A stretch of DNA of 64,000 bases, from contig NZ_BMKZ01000001.1 in NCBI RefSeq assembly GCF_014644735.1, positions 62,001 to 126,000 on the forward strand, read 5' to 3'. Position 1 is the stretch's first letter. Each line of letters begins with the position of its first letter. The notes beneath the pieces were generated by a model. That model saw only the letters and a list, made by a program, of their open reading frames with translations. It had not been told where the DNA came from and ran no database searches. The DNA comes from Caldalkalibacillus thermarum. Lineage in GTDB: Bacteria > Bacillota > Bacilli > Caldalkalibacillales > Caldalkalibacillaceae. Shown piece after piece: positions 1-11,654 of this stretch. Position numbers and translations under genes: made by a program.

Positions 1-1
1 A

Positions 2-448
2 ATGCAAGAATTGCTGGCGTTAATCCAGTCCTTAAGCAAGGATGAAAACATGACCGTTCTGTTGTCCTCCCACCATTTATACCAGGTGCAGCAAATTTGT
101 GACCGGGTAGGCTTGTTTGTGGGGGGGAAGCTGATGGCGGTCGGCCCCATCGACCAACTGGCCAGAGAATTGTTTAAGGATGAACCGCTTGTTGTCTTTG
201 TCAAATGTACGCCCGTTTCTGACCGTCTGAAGGAGCAGGTGCTGTCCTTGCCGGGTGTTCTGGAAGTAAAAGCAGAAGCAGAACCGTGGGAAGTCATCTG
301 TGAGAGGGATGTCAGCGGGGAGATTGCCCGCACCGTTGTGGAGAACGGTGCACGGCTGGAACACCTTAGTACCAAGGATTACGGCCTGGATGAGATTTAC
401 CGCCGTTACTTTAAAGGAGGGGATATGGGTGACGCGTCCCAGCCTTAA
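2..448 (+). CDS. ABC exporter ATPase, C-terminal part (truncated by window edge)
   Basis: This is the C-terminal half of an ABC transporter ATP-binding subunit; the Walker A and signature motifs lie before the window. What remains starts just before the H-loop (LLSSHHLYQVQQICDRV, about residues 20-36) and continues into the variable C-terminal regulatory domain typical of ABC-2 type exporters of the CcmA/YhaQ style. The reading frame is already open at base 2, so the first ATG here need not be the true start. Its last 20 bases overlap the start of the downstream permease, so the two are translationally coupled and form one transporter. The substrate cannot be told. Confidence 0.85.
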   Translation: MQELLALIQSLSKDENMTVLLSSHHLYQVQQICDRVGLFVGGKLMAVGPIDQLARELFKDEPLVVFVKCTPVSDRLKEQVLSLPGVLEVKAEAEPWEVICERDVSGEIARTVVENGARLEHLSTKDYGLDEIYRRYFKGGDMGDASQP

Positions 449-1481
449 ACGCTGGATACCTGCTCAATTAATGTTTTGGCGTCAGGTAAAAGAGGATCAA
501 GCTAAACACCAGGAAACAAAAGCGCAAGAACCTCTTCACCCGTTTTGGGTACTGGTTCAAAAAGAAGTGACGGATCACATGCGCAGCTGGCGGTATCTCA
601 TTTTGCTGGCCATTCTTGTGTTAACGTGTATGGGTTCGCTGTACACCGCTTTGATGAGCATCAGGGATGCGGTCTCTCAAGAAGGACCGGAGGTTGGTTT
701 TGTCTTTTTAAAACTGTTTACAGCCTCCGATGGCTCTCTGCCCCCTTTTATCACCTTTGTCGGTTTTCTGGGTCCTTTACTGGGGATTACCTTGGGCTTT
801 GATGCTGTTAATTCGGAACTGAACAAACGGACCTTGATTCGCATTTTGTCCCAGCCGGTTCCCAGGGATTATGTCATCAATGCCAAATTTGTCGGGGCGT
901 TAATGATGATTGCGCTTTTGTTTTTCGCCCTCGGTTTTCTCGTCATGGGGTTAGGGTTGATGATGATTGGCATTCCGCCTACGCCTGAGGAATTTTTGCG
1001 CATACTTGCCTTCCTGGTCCTCAGTGTCGTCTATGTGGCTTTTTGGCTGAATCTGTCCATTCTGTTCTCCATCCGTTTCAGGCAGGCGGCCACTTCTGCC
1101 CTGGCCAGCATTGCTGTCTGGTTGTTTTTCTCTGTATTTTACCAGCTCATTGTCAATATGATCGGCTTGGCCCGGGCCAACACAGGGCTGGCACAGGAGG
1201 CATCGGCTTCGGTTGAACAAATTCAGTTGGTGCAAGCCTTGTTAAGGTTATCCCCCAACCACCTGTTTAGCGAGGCGACCATGACACTGCTGGTGCCATC
1301 GATCCGCAGCCTGGGTCCGTTGACCATGGAGCAAGTGTACGGAGCGCTGCCTACGCCCTTACCGCTGGGACAAAGTTTATTATTGGTCTGGCCCCAGGTC
1401 ACCGCACTGGTGGCGGTAAGCATGCTCTGTTTTGCTTTCTCATACGTGTCCTTTATGAGACAAGATATTCGTGCCAGATAG
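429..1481 (+). CDS. ABC-2 type transporter permease
   Basis: Integral membrane subunit partner of the preceding ATPase, about 350 residues. It has a cytoplasmic N-terminal stretch, a first membrane segment (YLILLAILVLTCMGSLYTAL), a large extracytoplasmic loop, and further hydrophobic segments clustered between about residues 115 and 245, plus one at the C-terminus. The longest open frame begins at 300, inside the ATPase gene. I place the start at GTG 429 because AGGAGG at 415-420 sits 8 bases before it. The motif FDAVNSELNKRTLIRILSQP is typical of ABC-2 permeases of the NatB/YhaP type. The gene ends 30 bases before a terminator-like hairpin. Substrate unknown. Confidence 0.85.
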   Translation: MTRPSLKRWIPAQLMFWRQVKEDQAKHQETKAQEPLHPFWVLVQKEVTDHMRSWRYLILLAILVLTCMGSLYTALMSIRDAVSQEGPEVGFVFLKLFTASDGSLPPFITFVGFLGPLLGITLGFDAVNSELNKRTLIRILSQPVPRDYVINAKFVGALMMIALLFFALGFLVMGLGLMMIGIPPTPEEFLRILAFLVLSVVYVAFWLNLSILFSIRFRQAATSALASIAVWLFFSVFYQLIVNMIGLARANTGLAQEASASVEQIQLVQALLRLSPNHLFSEATMTLLVPSIRSLGPLTMEQVYGALPTPLPLGQSLLLVWPQVTALVAVSMLCFAFSYVSFMRQDIRAR

Positions 1482-1509
1482 ACGAAATCAGATAGACGAA
1501 AAGGGCTTG

Positions 1510-1543
1510 AGGCGAAGCACCTTGACCAGGGCTTCGCCTTTTG
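1510..1543 (+). terminator. Rho-independent terminator after the ABC exporter
   Basis: A 9-bp perfect inverted repeat (AGGCGAAGC at 1510-1518 and GCTTCGCCT at 1531-1539) is followed by a short T run. It also carries a T-rich tail on the minus strand, so it could end the convergent gene at 1618-2040 too. Confidence 0.7.
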
Positions 1544-1617
1544 TGATGCAGGTGCCTATTTTAAGGCAAACGACCAAAAGTGGGAAGAAATCTAACATGG
1601 CTCCAGAGATGACTTTG

Positions 1618-2040
1618 CTAACGGGACTTAATCGTATAAATCATAACAGGAAATTCCCCCTGTTCATCGTAAAGAATATTAATATCCTCCATGCTGACCT
1701 CTCCGCGTGCCAGAGGATCGTAGCTCATATGGGGAATCATGCTGTAATAATACCGCTGGCCATCCACTTCAATCCCTTCCACATTGCTTTTCTTCACCCA
1801 CACACCCGGTTCTGCTTCAATGAACGGATCATCATCCCTTACCGTTTGGGCATAAGTGAGCACGTGTTTAACAATCTTCGCTTGGACTTTGTTAGTTGTT
1901 TGATTCGCCGCTTGAAAGCCCTGTTCCATGTTTCTCTCTAGTGAAGGAGGATGGGCAGAGGATGAAAGGCGGCTGTCCAGGCCTGCCATGAACAGCAAGA
2001 TACACAAAACTAAGATCGCCATAAGCCACGTGCGTCCCAT
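1618..2040 (-). CDS. Hypothetical membrane-anchored or exported protein
   Basis: A 140-residue protein I do not recognise. The N-terminus (about residues 4-20, hydrophobic, WLMAILVLCILLFMAGL) looks like a signal anchor or uncleaved signal peptide. The rest is soluble and acidic, with a compact C-terminal domain containing the string YYYSMIPHMSYDPLARGEV. The ATG at 2040 is preceded by AAGGGGG at a good distance. It lies convergent to the ABC exporter and divergent from the XapX/NupC pair, so it is probably a single-gene unit. An extracytoplasmic role is inferred from the topology alone. Confidence 0.6.
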   Translation of the reverse strand: MGRTWLMAILVLCILLFMAGLDSRLSSSAHPPSLERNMEQGFQAANQTTNKVQAKIVKHVLTYAQTVRDDDPFIEAEPGVWVKKSNVEGIEVDGQRYYYSMIPHMSYDPLARGEVSMEDINILYDEQGEFPVMIYTIKSR

Positions 2041-2272
2041 CTGGATGCCCCCTTTCGGTACAAAAATAGTGCTTAATCGTCACTGTTCCCATTCCGGCCC
2101 TGATTCAAACCCGGCTTGTCCAAAACAATGGGTATTTGCTTATTTGATATAGTTATATGTTCATCGCATAAATTGATGACTGCAGGTGTAAGCTCAATTT
2201 AATATTCATTCATATATTTTCCACTGCTGTCGCATACTAAGTTTGTGATCTTTTCCAACAGGAGATGAGCGC

Positions 2273-2440
2273 ATGAATGAAGTGTTGTTAAGTCTGCTGG
2301 TGGGGATGGTGGTCGGCTTCCTGTTTACACTGCTGAAACTTCCCTTGCCCGCCCCGCCAGTGCTGGCCGGCGTCATGGGCATTGTAGGCATTTATGTGGG
2401 AGGAACAATCGCACAAAAAGTATTGCATTACTTAGGCTGA
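2273..2440 (+). CDS. XapX domain mini-protein
   Basis: A 55-residue, two-segment hydrophobic protein with the proline-rich central turn KLPLPAPPVLAGVMGI and a following glycine-rich membrane segment, the hallmark of the XapX (DUF1427) family. The ATG at 2273 follows AGGAG at 2260-2264. The family name derives from the E. coli xanthosine transport context, and the gene here lies just ahead of a NupC-type nucleoside transporter (gap about 60 bases), which supports a shared role. Function at the molecular level is not known. Confidence 0.8.
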   Translation: MNEVLLSLLVGMVVGFLFTLLKLPLPAPPVLAGVMGIVGIYVGGTIAQKVLHYLG

Positions 2441-2501
2441 ATGTGGTATGAACATATAAGCGGATGTCCCACTGATTATTGTCAATGAAAGGGTGTTTTA
2501 T

Positions 2502-3719
2502 GTGAATTATATCTGGGGTATATTTGGTATTTTAGTGATTTTTGCAATCGCTTTCCTTTTTTCGGCCAATAGGACGCGCATTAACCTGCGCACCATCTTG
2601 GGAGGATTAGCCATCCAAATCACTTTTGCTTTCATAGTCTTAAAATGGGAATTTGGACGGACGATCTTTTTGGGGATTACGCAGTGGGTCTCCAAGATTA
2701 TGGATTTTGCCCGGGAAGGCTCACAGTTTTTGTTTGGCGGCTTGTTTAATGAATACAACGACTTTATTTTTGCCTTTGAGGTACTGACCATTATCATTTT
2801 CTTCTCTTCCTTAATCTCTGTGTTGTATTATCTGGGTGTCATGCAGTGGTTTATCAAAATTATCGGGGGTGCGTTGGCCAAAGTGCTGGGGACAAGCCGT
2901 CCTGAATCCTTGTGTGCGGCGGCTAATATTTTTGTGGGACAAACTGAAGCACCGCTGGTAGTTAGGCCCTATATTGAAAAAATGACCCAGTCCGAATTGT
3001 TTGCTGTGATGACCGGCGGACTGGCCTCCGTGGCCGGATCCGTTCTGTTCGGCTATGCCGCTTTAGGTATCCCCCTGGAATATTTGTTGGCGGCCAGTTT
3101 CATGGCTGCTCCGGCGGGTCTGATCATGGCTAAAATGATCATGCCAGAAGTGAACAAGCAGCAGCTTTCCGACGAAAAAGTGGATCTGGAAAAAGATAAA
3201 GAATCTGCCAATGTGATTGATGCTGCTGCCCGGGGAGCTTCTGTTGGTTTGAAACTGGCTTTGAACGTGGGGGCTATGTTACTCGCGTTTATTGCCCTGA
3301 TTGCCCTCATCAACGGCATATTAGGAGCTGTTGGTGGTTGGTTAGGTTTTCCAGAGCTTACCTTGGATCTGATCTTTGGCTATGTTTTTGCCCCCATTGC
3401 CTTTGCTATTGGTGTGCCTTGGTCTGAAGCGGTATCAGCCGGTTCATTTCTCGGACAAAAAATTGTGCTTAACGAATTTGTCGCCTACGTCAGCTTTTCA
3501 GAAGTGATGGCGGAACTAACGCCGAAAACAGTGGCTATTCTCAGCTTTGCTTTATGCGGATTTGCCAATCTGAGCTCACTTGGTATTTTGCTGGGCGGGA
3601 TTGGCGGCTTGGCTCCCAGCCGGCGTCCGGATATTGCCCGTCTTGGGCTCAGGGCTATTTTGGCCGGCACGTTGGCTTCGTTGCTGAGCGGCGCAATTGC
3701 CGGCATGCTGATTGGCTAG
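2502..3719 (+). CDS. nupC: Concentrative nucleoside transporter, NupC type
   Basis: Cation-coupled nucleoside importer of the CNT family in the cytoplasmic membrane, about 405 residues with many membrane segments. The diagnostic CNT signature [17 protein letters not shown] is at about residues 146-162, and the C-terminal transport domain includes [24 protein letters not shown] and [18 protein letters not shown]. The frame is open from GTG 2493, but AAAGGG at 2488-2493 is too close to that codon. GTG 2502 has proper spacing and gives the N-terminus [10 protein letters not shown], which matches family starts better. It follows the XapX gene, likely in one operon, and is closed by a terminator. 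Confidence 0.93.
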   Translation: MNYIWGIFGILVIFAIAFLFSANRTRINLRTILGGLAIQITFAFIVLKWEFGRTIFLGITQWVSKIMDFAREGSQFLFGGLFNEYNDFIFAFEVLTIIIFFSSLISVLYYLGVMQWFIKIIGGALAKVLGTSRPESLCAAANIFVGQTEAPLVVRPYIEKMTQSELFAVMTGGLASVAGSVLFGYAALGIPLEYLLAASFMAAPAGLIMAKMIMPEVNKQQLSDEKVDLEKDKESANVIDAAARGASVGLKLALNVGAMLLAFIALIALINGILGAVGGWLGFPELTLDLIFGYVFAPIAFAIGVPWSEAVSAGSFLGQKIVLNEFVAYVSFSEVMAELTPKTVAILSFALCGFANLSSLGILLGGIGGLAPSRRPDIARLGLRAILAGTLASLLSGAIAGMLIG

Positions 3720-3742
3720 CCTGTCCGTTTATCCCGCAGCAC

Positions 3743-3780
3743 GGCTGTCCCTAAAATGTTTTTCTGGGGACAGCCTTTTT
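3743..3780 (+). terminator. Terminator of nupC
   Basis: GGCTGTCCC at 3743-3751 pairs with GGGGACAGCC at 3766-3775, followed by a run of five T. Confidence 0.9.
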
Positions 3781-3854
3781 GTGTGCCTGAACCCGCCCGG
3801 AAAAAAGTTTGAAAAGCCATAAATTCACGCCCAGCAAGTGAGTAAGCGTTTTCA

Positions 3855-3878
3855 ACTTTTTCGTTAAATCGAAAAAGT
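3855..3878. repeat. Perfect 9-bp palindrome upstream of the ilvE promoter
   Basis: ACTTTTTCG (3855-3863) and CGAAAAAGT (3870-3878) flank a 6-base centre, ending 12 bases before the -35 box of the ilvE promoter. It may be an operator for a dimeric regulator; no known consensus is matched well. Confidence 0.4.
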
Positions 3879-3890
3879 CAAAAAATGGTC

Positions 3891-3919
3891 TTGACTCCGC
3901 TAGAACCTGGTATTAAAAT
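3891..3919 (+). promoter_or_regulatory. Sigma-A promoter for the ilvE riboswitch leader
   Basis: TTGACT at 3891-3896 and TAAAAT at 3914-3919, spacer 17 bases. Predicted transcription start is about 3926, which places the whole ykkC-class aptamer in the leader. Confidence 0.75.
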
Positions 3920-3959
3920 AGCTATCAAAATTAAAAAAGCACTGAATATTGAGGGGTCA

Positions 3960-4148
3960 GGAGGATATCTAGGGTTCCGCTGTAAGCTTGTTTCATGAGT
4001 TAGTGTGTCATATAAGCTTACAGGTCTGGTCCGAGCGATATCAGCACCATGGGATATGGTGTACACCGTGAGGACAAAAGCCTCTGCGGATAGGTTCTGA
4101 CGTTAAAGCGACGTTATGGCTTATTTGCAGGGTTTTTGTCCTTTTTTG
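3960..4148 (+). promoter_or_regulatory. ykkC-class riboswitch (ppGpp subclass suspected) with overlapping terminator, ilvE leader
   Basis: The leader carries the conserved ykkC strings CTAGGGTTCCG (3969-3979), CTGGTCCGAG (about 4026-4035) and GGACAAAAGCC (4072-4082). Visible helices: GATATC 3964-3969 with 4037-4042; CTGTAAGCTT 3980-3989 region with AAGCTTACAG ending near 4022; CACCAT 4045-4050 with ATGGTG near 4056-4061; and the P3 stem CCGTGAGG with CCTCTGCGG. The 3' half of P3 (AGGACAAAA...CTGC, 4071-4087) can instead pair with GCAGGGTTTTTGTCCT (4127-4142), which is followed by six T: an intrinsic terminator. Aptamer and terminator are mutually exclusive, so ligand binding should turn expression on. 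ykkC members include guanidine-I, ppGpp and PRPP aptamers; the branched-chain amino acid gene downstream points to ppGpp. The class is directly supported; the ligand is inference. Confidence 0.85.
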
Positions 4149-4209
4149 AAAGGACGTTGCGCCAATCTTTCTACAACATGACAGTTCAAAAAATTTCCTC
4201 AAAGGGAGC

Positions 4210-5118
4210 GTGCTCAAAGTGGATCAGTGGATCTTCATGGACGGTGAGTTTGTCACCAAAGATGAAGCAAAGGTATCGGTCTATGATCATGCGTTTCTTT
4301 ATGGCGATGGCGTGTTTGAAGGCGTGAGGGCCTACTCCGGCAATGTGTTCAAACTGAAGGAGCACCTTGAGCGGCTGTACAATTCGGCTAAAGTGATTAT
4401 GCTTGAGATTCCCTACACGATGGACGAGATGGAACACATTGTCTGTGAAACGTTGCGTAAAAACAGCTTGGAGGATGCTTACATTCGCATTGTCGTCTCC
4501 CGGGGAAAAGGCAACCTGGGTTTAGACCCCTTTACTTGTGGCCGTCCTCAAGTGATTGTTATTGCTGAAGCATTGGCCTTATATCCTAAAGAATTTTATG
4601 AAAAAGGGCTGGAAATTGTGACAGTTGCCACCCGTCGCAACCGCCCGGATGTTCTAAGTCCCAAGATCAAGTCGCTTAACTATTTAAATAACATTTTAGT
4701 CAAAATTGAAGCCCATCTGGCTGGAGTCAAGGAAGCGATGATGCTGAATACGGAAGGTTATGTGGTGGAGTGTTCCGGTGATAACATTTTCATCATCAAA
4801 GACGGCGTGCTGTACACACCGCCAACCTATTTGGGCGCCTTAGAAGGCATTACCCGCAACGCCATAATCGATTTAGCCCGGGAAAAGGGCTATGTGGTGA
4901 AGGAGGAACCATTTACCCAATATGATGTCTATACCGCCGATGAAGTGTTCTTAACGGGAACAGCAGCCGAAGTAATTGCGGTTGTAAAAGTGGATGGCCG
5001 CGTGATTGGCAATGGCCGGCCGGGCCCGCATACCCAGGTTTTACTGCAAGCCTTTCGTGAATTAGTGGTCACTGACGGTGTAAAGGTTTATCCGGAAAAA
5101 AAGTATCAGGTGGGCTGA
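4210..5118 (+). CDS. ilvE: Branched-chain amino acid aminotransferase
   Basis: PLP fold-type IV aminotransferase that interconverts valine, leucine and isoleucine with their 2-oxo acids using glutamate/2-oxoglutarate; cytoplasmic, 302 residues. Family strings seen: FLYGDGVFEGVRAYSG (about 35-50), the PLP-lysine region SPKIKSLNYLNNILVKIEA (about 150-168), ECSGDNIFI and LTGTAAEVIAV near the phosphate-binding C-terminal region. The start is GTG 4210 with AAAGGGA close before it; GTG 4219 is an alternative with longer spacing. It is the first gene after the ykkC-class riboswitch and lies about 460 bases before ilvB, separated by a leucine T-box, so it can be expressed separately from the rest of the ilv-leu operon. 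A D-amino acid aminotransferase role is possible for this fold, but the context favours IlvE. Confidence 0.93.
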   Translation: MLKVDQWIFMDGEFVTKDEAKVSVYDHAFLYGDGVFEGVRAYSGNVFKLKEHLERLYNSAKVIMLEIPYTMDEMEHIVCETLRKNSLEDAYIRIVVSRGKGNLGLDPFTCGRPQVIVIAEALALYPKEFYEKGLEIVTVATRRNRPDVLSPKIKSLNYLNNILVKIEAHLAGVKEAMMLNTEGYVVECSGDNIFIIKDGVLYTPPTYLGALEGITRNAIIDLAREKGYVVKEEPFTQYDVYTADEVFLTGTAAEVIAVVKVDGRVIGNGRPGPHTQVLLQAFRELVVTDGVKVYPEKKYQVG

Positions 5119-5254
5119 TATTCAAGTGAACAAGGTTCTGAATCTGAGAGCTTAAATGTGAGATAAGACCAGGGATTTAAGAGCAATTGAAGGAGCAGAG
5201 GTTGAAGATTCAGGACTTTTTGATAACTGATAACTCTATAACGTTAAAACGTTG

Positions 5255-5546
5255 AAGGGGAAAAGTAGTCTTAAGCCTGTGTATCTACAGAGAGCCGGGG
5301 CAGCTGAAAACCGGTGATACACACTTAAGATGAACTCACCCCTGAGTGTCTCGCTGAACGCTAGGGCAAGTAGGTGAGGCCGGGTGCACTGCACTCGTTA
5401 TTAAAACGGACGGAGTGGATGGCCATTCCGTTCATGAGGCATTGTCCGCAAGGGCAATGTGAAGAAGGGTGGTACCATGGAAAGGAAATCTTTTCATCCC
5501 TTACTTGGCCGGACGGTCGTGGTGTGGGGAAGAAAAGGTTTTTTTA
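5255..5546 (+). promoter_or_regulatory. Leucine T-box leader of the ilv-leu operon (CUC specifier)
   Basis: Stem I is visible: CTTAAG...GTGTATC around 5270-5286 pairs with GATACACACTTAAG at 5316-5329, with the conserved AGAGAGCCGGGG at 5290-5301 in its apical part. The specifier loop contains CTC at 5335-5337, a leucine codon, preceded by GAA and followed by A. The T-box sequence AGGGTGGTACC is at 5466-5476. The terminator pairs CTTTTCATCCC (5490-5500) with GGGGAAGAAAAGG (5526-5538), ending in seven T. Uncharged tRNA-Leu should favour antitermination and raise expression of ilvB through leuD, the arrangement known from the B. subtilis ilv-leu operon. Confidence 0.93.
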
Positions 5547-5576
5547 TTCGCCAAAAACAGATTAGAGGGGATGAAT

Positions 5577-7297
5577 ATGAGCGTAAAATTGCAAGCGGAA
5601 GAAACGGCCGCCCATGGTGGCCAGAAGATGATGTCTGGGGCACAAATGCTGGTTGAGGCGTTGAAAAAAGAAGGAGTAGAAGTGATTTTTGGTTATCCGG
5701 GAGGAGCAGTGTTAACCATTTATGATGCTTTGTACGATGCTGGCATTCGCCATATTTTAACCCGGCATGAACAGGGGGCCATTCATGCGGCTGAAGGGTA
5801 TGCCCGGGTGACAGGCAAAACGGGCGTGGTGATTGCCACATCAGGTCCCGGCGTGACCAATATCGTCACCGGTTTGACCGATGCTATGATGGATTCCCTG
5901 CCTATCGTGGTCATTGCTGGTCAGGTTAACACCTCCGTCATGGGTACCGACGCTTTCCAGGAGGCCCCCACGGTAGGGATTACCATGCCCATTACGAAGC
6001 ACAATTACCAGGTGAAATCGGTCACTGATCTGCCCAGGATCATCAAGGAAGCGTTCCATATTGCCAGCACGGGACGTCCAGGGCCAGTACTTATCGATAT
6101 TCCCAAAGACATTTCCAATCAAGAAGGGCTGTTTGATTATCCTGAACAGGTGTCCCTCAGGGGATATCAGCCGACGATCATCCCTAACCGGCTGCAGATT
6201 CAAAAAATTGTGGCTGCGGTCAAACAGGCCAAAAAGCCGGTTATCCTGGCCGGGGCTGGCGTGCTCCATGCCAAAGCCCACCGGGAGCTGAGAGCCTTTG
6301 CCGAACGCGTTCATATCCCGGTCGTCAATACGCTCTTAGGCCTGGGTTCCTTCCCGGGAGATCATCCCTTGTTTTTGGGGATGGGGGGGATGCATGGCAC
6401 GTATGTGGCCAATATGGCTTTGTATGAAGCAGACCTGATCATTAATTTCGGTGCCCGTTTTGACGACCGCCTGACAGGCAATCCCAAACACTTTGCCAAG
6501 TATGCCAAAGTGGCCCATGTGGATATTGATCCGGCCGAAATCGGCAAAGTGGTTAAGACAGATATTCCGGTGGTGGGTGATGCCAAAGAAGCGTTAAAGA
6601 TGCTCTTGGAAGAAGATCTGGTGCCTGGGGAGACCGCAGAGTGGTGGCGCCACCTGGAACGGCTCAAAAAAGAGTATCCCTTATGGTACAACGAGGATAA
6701 CCAAACCTTGAAACCCCAGCGGTTAATCGAAATGATTCATGAATTAACCGGCGGTAACGCCATAGTGACCACTGATGTGGGCCAACATCAGATGTGGGCA
6801 GCTCAATATTACCCCTTTAAGGAGCCGCATCGCTGGGTCACCTCAGGGGGACTGGGCACCATGGGCTTTGGCTTTCCGGCAGCTATCGGGGCTCAAATCG
6901 CCAGGCGTGACCAAACGGTGCTGGCGGTTGTCGGAGACGCCGGTTTCCAGATGACCTTACAGGAGCTTTCTGTCCTCACCGATTATGATTTGCCGGTCAA
7001 AGTGATCATTGTCAATAACTATGCCTTGGGCATGGTCAGACAGTGGCAGCAGTTGTTCTACCGGGAAAGATATTCAGAGTCTTTGTTGCCTAATCAGCCT
7101 GACTATGTGAAACTGGCTGAATCCTATCAGATCAAAGGGCTTAAAGCTGATACGGAACAAGAAGCAAGGGCAGCGATCAAAGAGGCGCTGAACACCCCTG
7201 GCCCCGTCTTGGTTGACTGCCGGGTGACGCCTGATGAAAATGTGTATCCCATGATTCCGCCGGGCAAGGGGATTCACGAAATGGAGGGGGTTAAACC

Positions 7298-7301
<4 letters not shown>
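5577..7301 (+). CDS. ilvB: Acetolactate synthase, large (catalytic) subunit
   Basis: Thiamine diphosphate and FAD dependent enzyme forming 2-acetolactate from two pyruvates, or 2-aceto-2-hydroxybutyrate from pyruvate and 2-oxobutyrate; first common step of valine, leucine and isoleucine synthesis. 574 residues. Seen in order: N-terminal TPP Pyr domain with [18 protein letters not shown] and the catalytic glutamate region [17 protein letters not shown]; the central domain with [20 protein letters not shown]; the C-terminal TPP Mg-binding motif [12 protein letters not shown]...[12 protein letters not shown]. The frame is open from 5469, but that part is the T-box terminator. AGAGGGG at 5564-5570 is well spaced for ATG 5577. 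It overlaps ilvN by 4 bases. Confidence 0.96.
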
Positions 7302-10475
<3,174 letters not shown>

Positions 10476-10479
<4 letters not shown>

Positions 10480-11564
10480 TCAAGCAGATTGCCGTCCTGC
10501 CAGGGGACGGGATAGGACCTGAAGTGACTGAAGAAGCTGTCCGGCTCTTAGAGGAAGTGGGAAAACAGTTCGGCCATACATTCCAGTTCCAATTTGCTGA
10601 CATCGGGGGATGTGCCCTGGACAAAACGGGGACTCCCTTGCCTGAAGAGACATTACAAATCTGCCGGGAAAGCGACGCCATCCTGCTGGGGGCGGTGGGC
10701 GGCCCCAAGTGGGATCATGGCCCCGGGGAGAAAAGGCCTGAAGCCGGTTTGTTGAAATTGCGCAAAGAATTGCAGCTCTATGCCAATCTCCGGCCTGTAA
10801 TCGTTTTTCCAGCACTGGTTAATGCTTCAACCCTGAAACCGGAAGTGTTGGAAGGCGTTAACTTAATGATTATCCGGGAATTAACAGGCGGACTTTATTT
10901 TGGTCAGCCCAGGGGACGAAAAGAAACAGACGAAGGGCTGGCTGTGGTAGATACACTGTACTACACAGAGGCTGAGATCGAACGGGTGTTGCGGAAAGCC
11001 TTTGAGATTGCCCGGTTGAGAAAGAAACATTTGGTCTCAGTCGATAAAGCCAATGTATTGGATAGCAGCCGTTTGTGGAGAGAAACCGCGGATCGGATCG
11101 GAAAAGAATATCCCGATGTCAAGCTGGAACATATGCTGGTTGACAATGCGGCCATGCAGTTGATCAGAAGGCCCGGCCAGTTTGACACGGTAGTCACAGA
11201 GAATATGTTCGGAGATATTTTAAGTGATGAAGCGGCCATGTTAAGCGGATCCTTGGGCATGCTCCCATCAGCCAGTCTGAGCGATAGCGGGCCTGGTCTG
11301 TATGAACCGGTCCACGGCTCAGCCCCGGATATTGCCGGACAAAATCTGGCTAATCCGCTGGCCACCTTTTTGTCCGTGGCCATGATGCTCAAATACTCCT
11401 TTAACCTGGAACAAGAAGCCCAAGCCATTGAACAGGCGATTCACAAGGTCCTTGAAGACGGCTACCGCACCCGCGATTTGGCCCAAGAAGGTGAGCGGTA
11501 TCTGACCACAACAGAGATGGGTGAAAAAGTGCGGGCTTATCTGAAACAGGAAGTTCCTTCCTAA
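10476..11564 (+). CDS. leuB: 3-Isopropylmalate dehydrogenase
   Basis: NAD+-dependent oxidative decarboxylation of 3-isopropylmalate; 362 residues. Family strings: [21 protein letters not shown] at the N-terminus, [10 protein letters not shown], the substrate arginine region [14 protein letters not shown], and [26 protein letters not shown] with metal-binding aspartates, then [13 protein letters not shown]. The start is TTG 10476 in a TTGA overlap with the leuA stop, following AAAGGAG. About 90 bases without a clear signal separate it from leuC. Confidence 0.96.
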
Positions 11565-11654
11565 TTAGAGGACCAAGGTTCGGTGAAAGAGATCAAGGAC
11601 ACAGAAAAATAAAAAGCAATCGTCAAGAGATATTGTTAAAAGAGGTGATCAACA

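Noticed and set aside
5469..5576. N-terminal extension of ilvB by 36 codons
   Set aside because: This DNA is the T-box and terminator of the leucine leader; AGAGGGG is placed for ATG 5577.
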